64,000 nt of DNA, taken from positions 150,277 through 214,276 of the forward strand of contig PVEQ01000005.1 of NCBI GenBank assembly GCA_002973575.1. The letters run 5' to 3'. The translations under genes were made by a program, and so were the position numbers. Below the pieces are notes generated by a model. It was not told the DNA's origin and did no database searches. It saw nothing but the letters and a program-made list of their open reading frames with translations. The stretch is from Sediminibacterium magnilacihabitans (GTDB taxonomy: Bacteria; Bacteroidota; Bacteroidia; Chitinophagales; Chitinophagaceae). Below, one piece after another: positions 45,570 to 54,334 of this stretch; position 1 is the stretch's first letter; every line of letters begins with the position of its first letter.

Positions 45570-48500
45570 TTAGAAGGTGAGATTCACACCAAAATTGTAA
45601 GTGGCATACAACGGATAAACATTGGTATCAATGCCCTGGTTAATGGCCGATCCGCCTATCTCAGGTGTGAAGCCCCTGTACTTGAAGAAGTTGAATGCGT
45701 TTTGTGCATTCAGGTACACACGGAGTTTTTTAACCTTCCACCTGTCTGTCAGGGAAGCAGGCAGGGTATAGCCCAATTGCATGTTTCTTACCCTGAAATA
45801 ACTGCCATCTTCCACGAAGAATGAATTGGGACGATAGTTATCGCCACCACCAATATTAGCAGAAGGATAGCTGTTGGAACTGCCTTCTCCATGCCAACGT
45901 TTATCATAAAAATCTTTGGTAAAATTCTCGTTACCATAACGCAGTCCCAGGTTGGCATTGTACACCTGTACACCAGCCACTCCCTGGAAATCCAGTGTGA
46001 GGTCGAACTGCTTATATGTCCAGTTGGTGTTTACACCATAACTGTACCTGGGATTTGGATTACCCAAGGGTACCCTGTCACGGGCATCGATCACACCATT
46101 TTTATCCTGGTCTACATAAATGAAATCGCCGGGCTTGGCATTGGGCTGCGCTGATCCGGTGATCTGCGACTGGTTCTGGAATACACCAGCTACGACTAAT
46201 CCGTAGAACTGCCCGATGGGTTGTCCTACCATGGTACGGGTTGACAACTGACCACCTGTAGCGGCTCCACCACCGCCATAGATGGGGTTGCTGCCGGTGG
46301 TAACAGACAATACTTTGTTATCGTTTATACCCAGGTTGGCGCTAACAGAATAAGTGATGTCTTTGCCTATTTCATTTTTCCAGGTAATGGCCAATTCAAC
46401 ACCCCTGTTCTGGAAATCGGCCTGGTTGCCAAGGATGGTACCAGACGATGTTCCTACGGATGAAAGGATGGGAATATCAAAGATGGCTTTCTCTGTTTTT
46501 TTATTGTAGTAATCCAACTCAACAGTCAGCTTGTTGCTCAGCAGCGATGCATCCAAACCGATATCTGTTCCCACACCTCTTTCCCAATAAGTAGTAGGAG
46601 GTACCACTGAGTTGATGCTGGCGCCGGTATAAGGCTGGTTGCCGAAGATGGCTGTGAGATAAGGAGCCTGTGTTACAGTGAGCACAGAGATGTTCGATGG
46701 AACGGATACGTTACCGATCTTACCCCAGCTGGCCCGGAGTTTCAGGTTATTAAACAGCTTCTGCTGTTGCATGAAATCTTCCCGTGTAATTACCCAGCCT
46801 GCACCAACAGAAGGGAAATAACCCCAACGGTTATCGCCGAAGAATTTAGAAGATCCATCGGCACGCATGGAGAAGTTCAACAAGTATTTACCCTGATAAT
46901 CATAGGTAACACGCCCGAAATAAGAAGCAATGGTGGCAACGGAACCGTTATCATCTACGTTCCTTCCGGCAGTGCTTCCCAGGCGAAGGTAGTAGTCGCC
47001 CTCACTGGTATTGGGCACATTGGGTGCAGTGGCAGTCCATCCGTAGGATTGATACCGTTGTGCAGATTGTCCCAACAACACCTTTAAATTATGGTTGTTG
47101 AATTTATTCTCGTAAGTAAGGGTGTTTTCCAATATCCAGTTCCTGGTTTCTCCTCTCGAAAGAGTCAACTGGCTGGCGGTGTTGCGCTGCTTCAAAGTAG
47201 CAGTGTATACTGGCAGATAGTTTCGCACTTCATTTTGTCCGAATTCACCGCCAATACTAGTATGGAATGTCAGGTGGGGCATCAGTTTCAGATCGCCATA
47301 AGCGCTTCCTGAAACACGGTAATTCTTTGATTTCTGGTTGAAGAAATCGAGTGTAGCCTGCGGATTGAAGTTGGCGCCATCACCCAGGTTATAATCACTG
47401 GGATCGCCATAACTACCATCTTTGTAATAAACAGGTACTACTGGCGCTGCTGCGAAAAGTTGGTGGAAGATACCACCGGGTATATCAACGAAATTATTAG
47501 AAGCTGCCGTGGCAGTATATCCCAATTTTAAATTCTTGAATACCTGGAAATCATTTTGCAATCTCGCAGTAACCCTGGTATAATCATTGCCTGTTACAAG
47601 GCCCTCCTGTTTCAGGTAGCCGAGTGAGAAATTGTAAGTTGATTTCTCTGAACCCCCACTTACCGATACCTGGTGATTAGTCACCAATGCATTCCTCAGT
47701 ATCTGATGATACCAGTCGGTTCCAGTGCCAAACTGGGTAGGATCCAGGAGGGCAGTGCTACCATTGGCAGCAGCCAATTCATTAACCATGGTAGCAAATT
47801 CATTGGCGTTGGCCATTTTAACACTATTGGTCACGTGTTGAAATCCTATCGATCCGCTATAATTCACGATGGCCTGACCTGATTTACCTTTTTTAGTTGT
47901 AACCAGTATCACGCCATTAGCGGCCCTAACACCATAAATAGATTCGCTGGAAGCGTCTTTTAATACGCTGATATTGTCAATATCGGCAGGGTTCAGAAAA
48001 CTGATATCATCATACCATACCCCATCCACTACATACAATGGATTGGCGTTGCCGTATACCGTACCGAGGCCACGGATGCGCACCTGGGGCGATGAGCCGG
48101 GTGCACCACTGTTAGTGATCTGAACGCCGGCTACCTTGCCCTGCAAAGCGCTGATAGGGTTGGTAGATGCTTGTTTAGCGATGTCTTCGCCTTTAACAGC
48201 AGCCACAGAACCGGTAACGTCGATCTTTTTCTGTGTGCCATATCCCACCACAATTACCTGGTCCAGTTCTTTTTGACTGGGCACCAGGGAAGTATTGATG
48301 GTGGTTTGTTCGCCCACGGTGATTTCTTTGTCTTCATAGCCAACAAAAGAGAATACCAATACGGCATTCTTTCCGCTAATAGGTATGTTGTACACTCCTT
48401 CACTGTTAGTAATAGTGCCGGTATTGGTGCCTTTTACTTTCACCGATACATTGGCAAAAGGTTGCCCGCTTTCATTGGTAACCTTTCCGCTGACGCGTTG

Positions 48501-48887
48501 GTCATACGCATTTTTTTCATCGGCTTCTTTGAGCAATACCACCAGGTTATTCTCCAACACTTTGTAAGAAAGGTTTACTTTCTGCAACAGGTTATCCAAT
48601 GCCGAGCGCAATGGAATGTTATTGGCGGTAAAGTCCACTTTCGTTTTGATAACAGGTGCCAGGTCATAATTGTACAGGAACCTGACATTGGCAGATTTCT
48701 CAATGGAAGTAAGGATCTTCCTTACTTCGGTTTGCTGTACCTGCATCCTGACGTTCTGGCCAAAGGCGCCGGCATGCGCCTGTAAAGCAGTGAAAAGGGT
48801 GATAACAATCGCCAGCTTCATAAGCACAATTGTTTTTAGGATGGGTGATGGCAGGAAGCGTTTCGTTTCTTGCACGCTTTTTTTCAT
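45570..48887 (-). CDS. SusC/RagA-family TonB-dependent receptor with STN signalling domain
   Basis: About 1105 residues from the ATG at 48887 (MKKSVQETKRFL); an ATG at 48911 would add eight residues. After the signal sequence comes an STN (secretin/TonB short N-terminal) domain (about 50-115; VRFLYNYDLAPVIKTKVDF), then a carboxypeptidase-regulatory-like domain (VSGKVTNESGQPFANVSVKV), the plug with VVGYGTQKKIDVTGSV and VRIRGLGTVYGNANPLYVVDG, and a 22-strand barrel. The STN domain and the FecR/sigma genes just upstream make it a TonB-dependent transducer that both imports glycan and signals its presence. Confidence 0.94.
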   Translation of the reverse strand: MKKSVQETKRFLPSPILKTIVLMKLAIVITLFTALQAHAGAFGQNVRMQVQQTEVRKILTSIEKSANVRFLYNYDLAPVIKTKVDFTANNIPLRSALDNLLQKVNLSYKVLENNLVVLLKEADEKNAYDQRVSGKVTNESGQPFANVSVKVKGTNTGTITNSEGVYNIPISGKNAVLVFSFVGYEDKEITVGEQTTINTSLVPSQKELDQVIVVGYGTQKKIDVTGSVAAVKGEDIAKQASTNPISALQGKVAGVQITNSGAPGSSPQVRIRGLGTVYGNANPLYVVDGVWYDDISFLNPADIDNISVLKDASSESIYGVRAANGVILVTTKKGKSGQAIVNYSGSIGFQHVTNSVKMANANEFATMVNELAAANGSTALLDPTQFGTGTDWYHQILRNALVTNHQVSVSGGSEKSTYNFSLGYLKQEGLVTGNDYTRVTARLQNDFQVFKNLKLGYTATAASNNFVDIPGGIFHQLFAAAPVVPVYYKDGSYGDPSDYNLGDGANFNPQATLDFFNQKSKNYRVSGSAYGDLKLMPHLTFHTSIGGEFGQNEVRNYLPVYTATLKQRNTASQLTLSRGETRNWILENTLTYENKFNNHNLKVLLGQSAQRYQSYGWTATAPNVPNTSEGDYYLRLGSTAGRNVDDNGSVATIASYFGRVTYDYQGKYLLNFSMRADGSSKFFGDNRWGYFPSVGAGWVITREDFMQQQKLFNNLKLRASWGKIGNVSVPSNISVLTVTQAPYLTAIFGNQPYTGASINSVVPPTTYWERGVGTDIGLDASLLSNKLTVELDYYNKKTEKAIFDIPILSSVGTSSGTILGNQADFQNRGVELAITWKNEIGKDITYSVSANLGINDNKVLSVTTGSNPIYGGGGAATGGQLSTRTMVGQPIGQFYGLVVAGVFQNQSQITGSAQPNAKPGDFIYVDQDKNGVIDARDRVPLGNPNPRYSYGVNTNWTYKQFDLTLDFQGVAGVQVYNANLGLRYGNENFTKDFYDKRWHGEGSSNSYPSANIGGGDNYRPNSFFVEDGSYFRVRNMQLGYTLPASLTDRWKVKKLRVYLNAQNAFNFFKYRGFTPEIGGSAINQGIDTNVYPLYATYNFGVNLTF

Positions 48888-48913
48888 ACATTTGGATTGT
48901 AGGTTAATCAATT

Positions 48914-48945
48914 GAAACCCATTGATTTTGCGATATCTGGGTTTC
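48914..48945. promoter_or_regulatory. Inverted repeat in the susC leader
   Basis: GAAACCCA (48914-48921) and TGGGTTTC (48938-48945) are perfect 8-base inverted arms around a 16-base loop, ending about 27 bases upstream of the chosen susC start codon. They could form a leader hairpin or an operator. Position is the only functional hint. Confidence 0.45.
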
Positions 48946-48967
48946 TTGTCTCAGTCTTAGCCTTAGG

Positions 48968-48993
48968 TCGGGGAATGTTGTCGCATTCTCCGA
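48968..48993. promoter_or_regulatory. 10-bp hairpin between fecR and susC
   Basis: TCGGGGAATG (48968-48977) pairs with CATTCTCCGA (48984-48993), with one G-T wobble and a six-base loop. On the minus strand no T-run follows, so it is not a clear intrinsic terminator for fecR. It may be a processing or attenuation structure that sets the ratio of regulator to transporter. Confidence 0.5.
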
Positions 48994-49025
48994 TTCTTTC
49001 TATGGTGGGGGAGGCTTACCCTGAA

Positions 49026-50138
49026 TTACCTGGTCTTGTAGATGTGCACTTCATGGTCTTGGTTGATTTTATAGTTAAAGGAAGCAGTTAATTGGAGGGC
49101 TTGCAGCGCCTGTTCAATGGTCTCATTCTCGAAAATTACCCTGAAACGGTAATTGGCTACTTTCTCATCTTCCAGCACCATTTTTACATTGAACCATCGC
49201 TCCATTTTATCGGCCATTTCCTGGAACGACTCACCGTTGAACATCAGCTTATTATATACCCATGCGGTCTCGGGCAGGGTACTGTCGGGCAGGTCGCGCG
49301 GTACACTGGAGATGGCCATGTTGGTTTCAGTAGCAGCAATGGCGACTGTATGTGATTTGTCTGTAGAAGCAGCGAACGTAGAATCTTCCTTGTGGTACAC
49401 CAGTTTTTCGTGAGGGTGGAGGTAAACTTTGGGGCCATCGGGACTATCCTTCCTGGCTACTTCAATCAAACCCCTGATAAGGGTGGCTTCAATGGTATTG
49501 GATTGGGGGTAGGACTTAACATTAAATGCAGTACCCAGTACGCGGATGTCGATTCCGGAAGTGTGCACGATGAATGGATGACGCGGATCTTTCACCACGT
49601 CGAAAAAGCCTTCACCGGTTAGTTCCACTTCGCGTACAGGGCCGTTGAAATGATCGTTGTACGTCAGCTTGCTATCAGAGTTGAGCCAAACAGTAGTGCC
49701 GTCGGGCAGCCGCAATTTGGAGCGGGCGCCTTTATGGGCTGTTATTTCATTCTTTTTCGGTGAGGCAGTGGCTGTGGCTGTTTTACTGCTGCCAGACCAA
49801 AGCCAGTAGGCGGGTCCGATAACCAGGACTGCCGCGGCTGCATATTGCCACCATCGTCTTTTCATCAGATGAACGAGCGGCCGGTGAGTGATGGTATGCG
49901 CTTCCTCTTCTTCCCGCAGCGCTTTTTCCATCAACTGGTTAAAATGATTGCCCGATGCTGTTGTATCGTTGGGGTTATTATCGTTGTTGTGTGATTGCCA
50001 GTAATTGGAAAGGATATCAAAAAAATACTGATCCTGCGGATGGTTGGCCAAATGCGCATGCAACTGTGCCAGTTCTTCTTCACTGGCTTCGCCGGAAAGA
50101 TGGCGACTGATTAGTTCGGTCAGTTGGTCGTTCTGCAT
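49026..50138 (-). CDS. FecR-family anti-sigma factor
   Basis: 370 residues. The cytoplasmic N-terminal helical domain (LTELISRHLSGEASEEELAQL) binds sigma, followed by one membrane span (about 95-115; WWQYAAAAVLVIGPAYWLW) and the periplasmic FecR domain (RSKLRLPDGTTVWLNSDSKLTY, GEGFFDVVKDPRHPFIVHT, VLGTAFNVKSY). The C-terminal DUF4974-type domain is visible (FNGESFQEMADKMERWFNVKM). It receives the signal from the SusC STN domain and releases the sigma factor encoded 51 bases upstream. Confidence 0.95.
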   Translation of the reverse strand: MQNDQLTELISRHLSGEASEEELAQLHAHLANHPQDQYFFDILSNYWQSHNNDNNPNDTTASGNHFNQLMEKALREEEEAHTITHRPLVHLMKRRWWQYAAAAVLVIGPAYWLWSGSSKTATATASPKKNEITAHKGARSKLRLPDGTTVWLNSDSKLTYNDHFNGPVREVELTGEGFFDVVKDPRHPFIVHTSGIDIRVLGTAFNVKSYPQSNTIEATLIRGLIEVARKDSPDGPKVYLHPHEKLVYHKEDSTFAASTDKSHTVAIAATETNMAISSVPRDLPDSTLPETAWVYNKLMFNGESFQEMADKMERWFNVKMVLEDEKVANYRFRVIFENETIEQALQALQLTASFNYKINQDHEVHIYKTR

Positions 50139-50189
50139 GGCTGCGCAATCGATGTCTTACTATAAAGACCGGGAGAAAAGAGAATCTCC

Positions 50190-50795
50190 CTAAAGCGCGC
50201 CCTGATTTTTTTTGGTTTTTTTGAAATCCGGGAAGCCATCGAAATGGGGACGGAGCACCTGGCTGAGTTTTTTAATAGCAATAACCATTTGTGCATCTAC
50301 CGTTTTCTCGGAAATATGGAGGATCTCTGATACCTCTTTATAGCGAAGGTTGTCTTCCCGTACCAGTTTGAAGATCATTTTGCAACGGGGCGGGAGCGCT
50401 TCAACGGCGTCATGGATTTTGCGCAGCATCTCGCCTGTGATCATTTGCTTTTCGGCATTATATTCCTCGGCTATTTCAATATCGATATCATCAAAAGCAC
50501 CGCCAATCTGCTGGTTGGCTTTTGCCGAAAGGTAGCTGAATGCCTTGTTTTTTACCGCTGTATAAAGGTAAACGCGCAGGTTTTGTATGCCGGGAAGCTG
50601 TTCCCGTTGTTTCCAGATGTTTACCAATACTTCGTCTACCACTTCTGTGGCGCCGTCTTTGGTCTTTACAATGGCTTTGGCAAAAAGAAAGAGTTTTTGA
50701 AAATACAGATTATACAGCTCGCGGAATGCGACCTGGTTGCCACGAGCAACCTCGTGCAAAACATCATCATGTGTGATACGATATGACATTGGCAA
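50190..50795 (-). CDS. ECF sigma factor of the Sus-like locus
   Basis: 201 residues (a second ATG two codons in is also possible). Region 2 is FRELYNLYFQKLFLFAKAIV and EVVDEVLVNIWKQRE; region 4 is EALPPRCKMIFKLVREDNL followed by YKEVSEILHISEKTVDAQM. It matches the Bacteroidota FecI-like/SigW-like family that controls Sus operons. It forms the trans-envelope switch with the FecR protein and the STN-bearing SusC. Confidence 0.94.
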   Translation of the reverse strand: MPMSYRITHDDVLHEVARGNQVAFRELYNLYFQKLFLFAKAIVKTKDGATEVVDEVLVNIWKQREQLPGIQNLRVYLYTAVKNKAFSYLSAKANQQIGGAFDDIDIEIAEEYNAEKQMITGEMLRKIHDAVEALPPRCKMIFKLVREDNLRYKEVSEILHISEKTVDAQMVIAIKKLSQVLRPHFDGFPDFKKTKKNQGAL

Positions 50796-50851
50796 GATCC
50801 TGTTTCGTGCGAAACGGGAATAAAGTTACGGAAATTGCATATGAATCGAAT

Positions 50852-51373
50852 TTATCGATCCTCCTTGCGCAAAATGCGTATCCTTTTGTTGTTCTTTTCT
50901 TCAAAGATTTTTTTGGAGAATAATCCCTTCCAATACCTTGCAGCGCTCATGGGCACTGCAATACCGCACCATTCCCATATCCATACGCTTAATATTATTC
51001 CTTCAATAACCACATACACGTTGAAATATTTCGGTAAAGACCACAGGTGCGATAAGCAGGCATACATGCCGGCCGCCCACAGCAGGTTGGAATAAATGAT
51101 GCTAAACCGAATGTATTTAACGTGCATAGTGTTGAAGCGCTGGCGGCAACTTTCCACCAGGTATTCCCTTAATTCATAAAAAGCAACGATTACAAAATAT
51201 TGCACTCCAAGCATCATGAGTTTGCCAACCATGAAAACCCTGCCCGCCCAGTCCATTGCAAAAGGTCCAACGGCGAACAGCAGGAATTTGATGCTGACAG
51301 TCATGCAAAACATGCCCACGGTCATGGTCAGCAGTATGGTGGGGAAGGCTCTTATGTAATGGACCAGGTGCAT
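50852..51373 (-). CDS. Hypothetical four-span membrane protein
   Basis: 173 residues with no family I recognise. Four hydrophobic stretches are visible: TILLTMTVGMFCMTVSI, MVGKLMMLGVQYFVIVAF, FSIIYSNLLWAAGMYACL, and VYVVIEGIILSVWIWEW. The C-terminus is strongly basic (SKKIFEEKNNKRIRILRKEDR) and probably cytoplasmic. It lies upstream of the ECF sigma gene on the same strand with a 56-base gap, so it may or may not share its transcript. Confidence 0.6.
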   Translation of the reverse strand: MHLVHYIRAFPTILLTMTVGMFCMTVSIKFLLFAVGPFAMDWAGRVFMVGKLMMLGVQYFVIVAFYELREYLVESCRQRFNTMHVKYIRFSIIYSNLLWAAGMYACLSHLWSLPKYFNVYVVIEGIILSVWIWEWCGIAVPMSAARYWKGLFSKKIFEEKNNKRIRILRKEDR

Positions 51374-51447
51374 TCAATATTAAAAATAAATAAATTATTT
51401 AATAGAAAATAGTCTGTAGGTGATTGCAGGTATAATTTATTGTTATT

Positions 51448-52572
51448 ATGTTTCGGCCAAACCTGCTTATGGAAGAAAATACCCTTGCTGTAGTTAACGA
51501 CCAGCTCTTTCAGGCAATCGAGGCTGGTGACGAGCTTCCTGAACTGAACAAACAGGAAGAAAAGAAAGTAATGGAGCATGTCAACAAGCTGTCGCTGCGT
51601 TTCATGCGTGATGCCATAAAGATGGCTGGCATAAAATCAATGAACCTGCTGGTGCGTACGGCTCAAAGTTGTATGCATACTTTGCTCAACTACCTGCACC
51701 GGAAACAATTGAAGAACCATACCAAACTACGCAGCCGCATACAGGATGCGCTCTGCTCTTTTTTGTATTCATTGAAAGATCATTATACCGATCATTTCGA
51801 TCACAACGGCAGCATGCCACTGCCTGTATGGTTGCCTTTGCATGACAAACTGTTACAGGCCATCGGTCCGGGTGAGGATAGTGTATTCGAGGGCATGGAA
51901 TATGAATTGCTAAGCGTGGTGAAGAACAGCCTGGAAGATATTGGTAACGGTAAAACACCCAGCTACCGGATGGCCGATTACTGGACAATGCTGTTGGAAA
52001 AAGTGAGCACTACGCTGCCGGGTAGCGGCAATACCACGCTGCGCGCCATCTTCACACTGGTTGCTTATAATTTCAACAGCGCGCGTTTTGTTCAATACCT
52101 GGTAGACCGTTATATGGCGGGCCTTCCCACAGCAGGCAATGCACTCGAACAATGGAAGCATAACCTCTTACATGTAAACAGGATCATTGAAGTGCCGGGT
52201 TATGCGCTCTATGTAAATGCACCTTCCTGTAAACATACCCTCACCAACATAATACAAACCGAAATTGCCGCCTGCAATTTTACCAGGGAAGGTGAAACTT
52301 TTATGGCTTCACAGGCTTTTTTGAAGTATGGTCTTTCTGTGCAACAGTTGGCTCTTTTTCTCCGGGTACAGGTAGAGGCGGGTATATTCGTTTGCGATAA
52401 CGTTACTGAATTCTTAAAGATCATATGCCTGCATAATTGCACTGCGCGTGCCGATGGACTTTCGGCTGAAAGCTTGCTGAAGAAATACTACGAAAAAGAC
52501 AGGGGAAGTATTATGATCCTGCTCGAGTACAATGCCAGGATGCACAATCTTTTAAAAAGCTATCTGCGATAA
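51448..52572 (+). CDS. Hypothetical protein, Bacteroidota-specific helical
   Basis: 374 residues, soluble and mostly helical. I do not recognise the N-terminal 270 residues. The C-terminal ~90 residues contain LSVQQLALFLRVQVEAGIF and LSAESLLKKYYEKDRGS, a pattern I associate with the C-termini of many Bacteroidota accessory proteins, including RteC-like regulators. No catalytic motif is visible. It is transcribed away from the membrane protein gene at 51373 and is followed by a large palindromic repeat. An internal ATG at 51469 is an alternative start. Confidence 0.65.
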   Translation: MFRPNLLMEENTLAVVNDQLFQAIEAGDELPELNKQEEKKVMEHVNKLSLRFMRDAIKMAGIKSMNLLVRTAQSCMHTLLNYLHRKQLKNHTKLRSRIQDALCSFLYSLKDHYTDHFDHNGSMPLPVWLPLHDKLLQAIGPGEDSVFEGMEYELLSVVKNSLEDIGNGKTPSYRMADYWTMLLEKVSTTLPGSGNTTLRAIFTLVAYNFNSARFVQYLVDRYMAGLPTAGNALEQWKHNLLHVNRIIEVPGYALYVNAPSCKHTLTNIIQTEIAACNFTREGETFMASQAFLKYGLSVQQLALFLRVQVEAGIFVCDNVTEFLKIICLHNCTARADGLSAESLLKKYYEKDRGSIMILLEYNARMHNLLKSYLR

Positions 52573-52594
52573 AGCAGTTTTTTCGGCATTCCTT

Positions 52595-52805
52595 CGGGAG
52601 CGCTTCGGGGCCGCTTCGCACCTGCTTCGGGATTGATTCGGGTTTCCTTCGCACCTGCTTCGGTGTTTCTTCGGGATTGCTTCGGGAATTTGCGAAGCGA
52701 TCCCGAAGCGGTCCCGAAGGATCTCCGAAGGAAACCCGGATCAATCCCGAATCGATCCCGGGAGACAGTCGAAGAACACTCGAAACGCTCCCGAAGCAGC
52801 TTCGA
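52595..52805. repeat. TTCGGG-rich iterated palindrome
   Basis: The left half consists of ~10-12-base units ending in CTTCGGGA or CTTCGCA; the right half has the complementary CCCGAAGC units. The best arms are 52626-52651 and 52726-52751, complementary at 25 of 26 positions. Nearer the centre, CTTCGGGATTGCTTCG faces CGAAGCGATCCCGAAG. The whole could fold as one long hairpin or cruciform. It lies between the genes ending at 52572 and starting at 52990. In the rest of that gap (52806-52989) I see nothing else. Confidence 0.9.
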
Positions 52806-52989
52806 ACCACCGAACTATTTTCCTTCAACATACCATTGAATATCAACCAATTAACAGGGGTGGCGCCACCCATGCCACCCCCGGTGCGCCTATCCGGTTG
52901 CTAGTTTTACATCGTTAACAATCAGCGCTGAGCCTGCTGCAGTGGGCACTAACAAAAACCATTTTTTAACCAATTAAAACTTAAAAACT

Positions 52990-53634
52990 ATGTCTACTAT
53001 TCTTCAGGGCGTATTGGGCGCATTTTCGGGTAAAACAGGACCGGTGATCGGTTCTTCCTGGAAAGGTCGTCCTGTGATGAGAGCCCGTCCTGCTTTTAAA
53101 AAGAACAGGACATTTTCACAATCCCAGTTAGACCAGCAGGAAAAATTCAAACTCATGTCAACTTTCCTGCGAGGCCTCGATGAACTGTTGATGGTAACCT
53201 TTGCACCATCGAGTGGAGAGAAAACCGGTTTGAATGCCGCTTTGTCTCATAACCTGAAAGAAGCGATTGGCGGACTGGCTTCGCCCTTCTCCATCGATTA
53301 CCCGAAAGTGCGTATCAGTGACGGAAGCCTTTCCATTGCCACCAAGCCCGAGATCGTTGCCTTGCCGGGCAGCAACCTGCGGTTCAACTGGACCTATGAT
53401 CCTGCTGTAGCCAAAACAAATCCTTTGGATAAAGCGGTGATCGTGCTGTTCAGCGAAGCAATCGGTCAGTTCTTTTATGTAAAAGACGGAGCTCCGCGCA
53501 TGGCGGGTGAAATGACCATCAACGTGGGTGTGTTTTCCGGGGAAACGGTGCATGTATGGACGCTGTTCTTAACGGAAAATGAAACAAGCGCGTCGAAGAG
53601 TCTTTACGGCGGAACCGTTACCATTGCGCCGTAG
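52990..53634 (+). CDS. DUF6266 family protein
   Basis: 214 residues. The N-terminal stretch (LQGVLGAFSGKTGPVIGSSWKG, then VMRARPAFKKNRTFSQSQLDQQ) is the signature of DUF6266, a protein family common in Bacteroidota, resembling phage/tail-like structural proteins in having a glycine-rich GxFSGKxGPVxG start. No signal peptide or catalytic motif is seen. The C-terminal half is beta-rich. Function unknown. A short membrane protein gene follows. Confidence 0.85.
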   Translation: MSTILQGVLGAFSGKTGPVIGSSWKGRPVMRARPAFKKNRTFSQSQLDQQEKFKLMSTFLRGLDELLMVTFAPSSGEKTGLNAALSHNLKEAIGGLASPFSIDYPKVRISDGSLSIATKPEIVALPGSNLRFNWTYDPAVAKTNPLDKAVIVLFSEAIGQFFYVKDGAPRMAGEMTINVGVFSGETVHVWTLFLTENETSASKSLYGGTVTIAP

Positions 53635-53714
53635 GCGAAGGAAACCCTATTACTAATTACCGATCCCTAATCTGCCATGAGCAGTAAAGGGGGCGGTTCA
53701 AAAAACAAACAATT

Positions 53715-53924
53715 ATGAAAGAAGTAATGAAAAGGGCTTCCGCGCCTACGCCTTCGTTCTTTATCAAACTGCGCAATATAGGGGTGGCGCTTGCCGGTAT
53801 TTCGGCGGCCATTCTTACCGCGCCTGTTACGATGCCTGCAGCATTGGTAACCATGGCGGGTTATGCGGCGGTGGCCGGCTCGGTCATCGGTGCGGTGAGC
53901 CAGCTGGTGAAGAAAGAGGAGTGA
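53715..53924 (+). CDS. Small hydrophobic protein
   Basis: 69 residues: a basic N-terminus (MKEVMKRASAPTPSFFIKLRN), one or two hydrophobic Ala/Gly-rich segments (GVALAGISAAILTAPVTM and LVTMAGYAAVAGSVIGAV), and a charged KKEE end. Size and topology resemble holin-like or small membrane-active proteins, but no family is recognisable. It lies 80 bases after the DUF6266 gene, and a strong terminator follows 18 bases after its stop, so the two may form one unit. Confidence 0.6.
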   Translation: MKEVMKRASAPTPSFFIKLRNIGVALAGISAAILTAPVTMPAALVTMAGYAAVAGSVIGAVSQLVKKEE

Positions 53925-53942
53925 TGCTTGGGTGAAATGAAG

Positions 53943-53971
53943 GCCTGTCTCGGAAACGGGGCAGGCTTTTT
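53943..53971 (+). terminator. Intrinsic terminator after the small hydrophobic gene
   Basis: A 10-pair stem, GCCTGTCTCG (53943-53952) with CGGGGCAGGC (53957-53966), including two G-T wobbles, closes a GAAA tetraloop and is followed by TTTTTATTTT. It also covers the stop codon of the convergent XRE gene. Confidence 0.85.
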
Positions 53972-54173
53972 ATTTTGTGCTCACTAATAACTCGCGCACG
54001 TTTACATCCAACACTTTCGCAATCTCGAATAAACGTTCAACGGTTGGCTGCATGTTATTAGTGCACCACTTTGAAACCGTATTGATATTTACATTTAACT
54101 GCTCAGCCAACCAGTTATTATTCCGCCCTTTTTCGGCTAAAACAGCTTTGATCCTATTGTATCCGTGTCCCAT
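53970..54173 (-). CDS. XRE-family helix-turn-helix regulator
   Basis: 67 residues that make a single Cro/C1-type helix-turn-helix: RIKAVLAEKGRNNNWLAEQLNVNINTVSKW, then LFEIAKVLDVNVRELL (landmarks at residues 6-35 and 46-61). No partner domain is present. It marks the left edge of an AT-rich accessory region. Small solo XRE proteins often act as controllers of mobile or defence genes, but no target is evident. Confidence 0.85.
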   Translation of the reverse strand: MGHGYNRIKAVLAEKGRNNNWLAEQLNVNINTVSKWCTNNMQPTVERLFEIAKVLDVNVRELLVSTK

Positions 54174-54334
54174 AAAACAATCTTTAAAGTAGATTTATGT
54201 GTAAAATAGGGATAATGTGGATTACGTATTTATACCTAAATTATATCTTTTTGGGATTATTTTATAAATAAAAAGAAGTTTATTATGCTTTTTAAGCATA
54301 ATAATATTATTTTCGAGTTGTAAAACACCGAACT

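Noticed and set aside
48171..48785. 204-codon plus-strand open frame opposite susC
   Set aside because: Shadow of the STN, carboxypeptidase-regulatory and plug domains of the SusC receptor on the minus strand.
52595..52805. Possible CRISPR array in the TTCGGG repeats
   Set aside because: Units are only ~10-12 bases, have no unique spacers of constant length, and switch to the complementary form in the middle. No cas genes are nearby.
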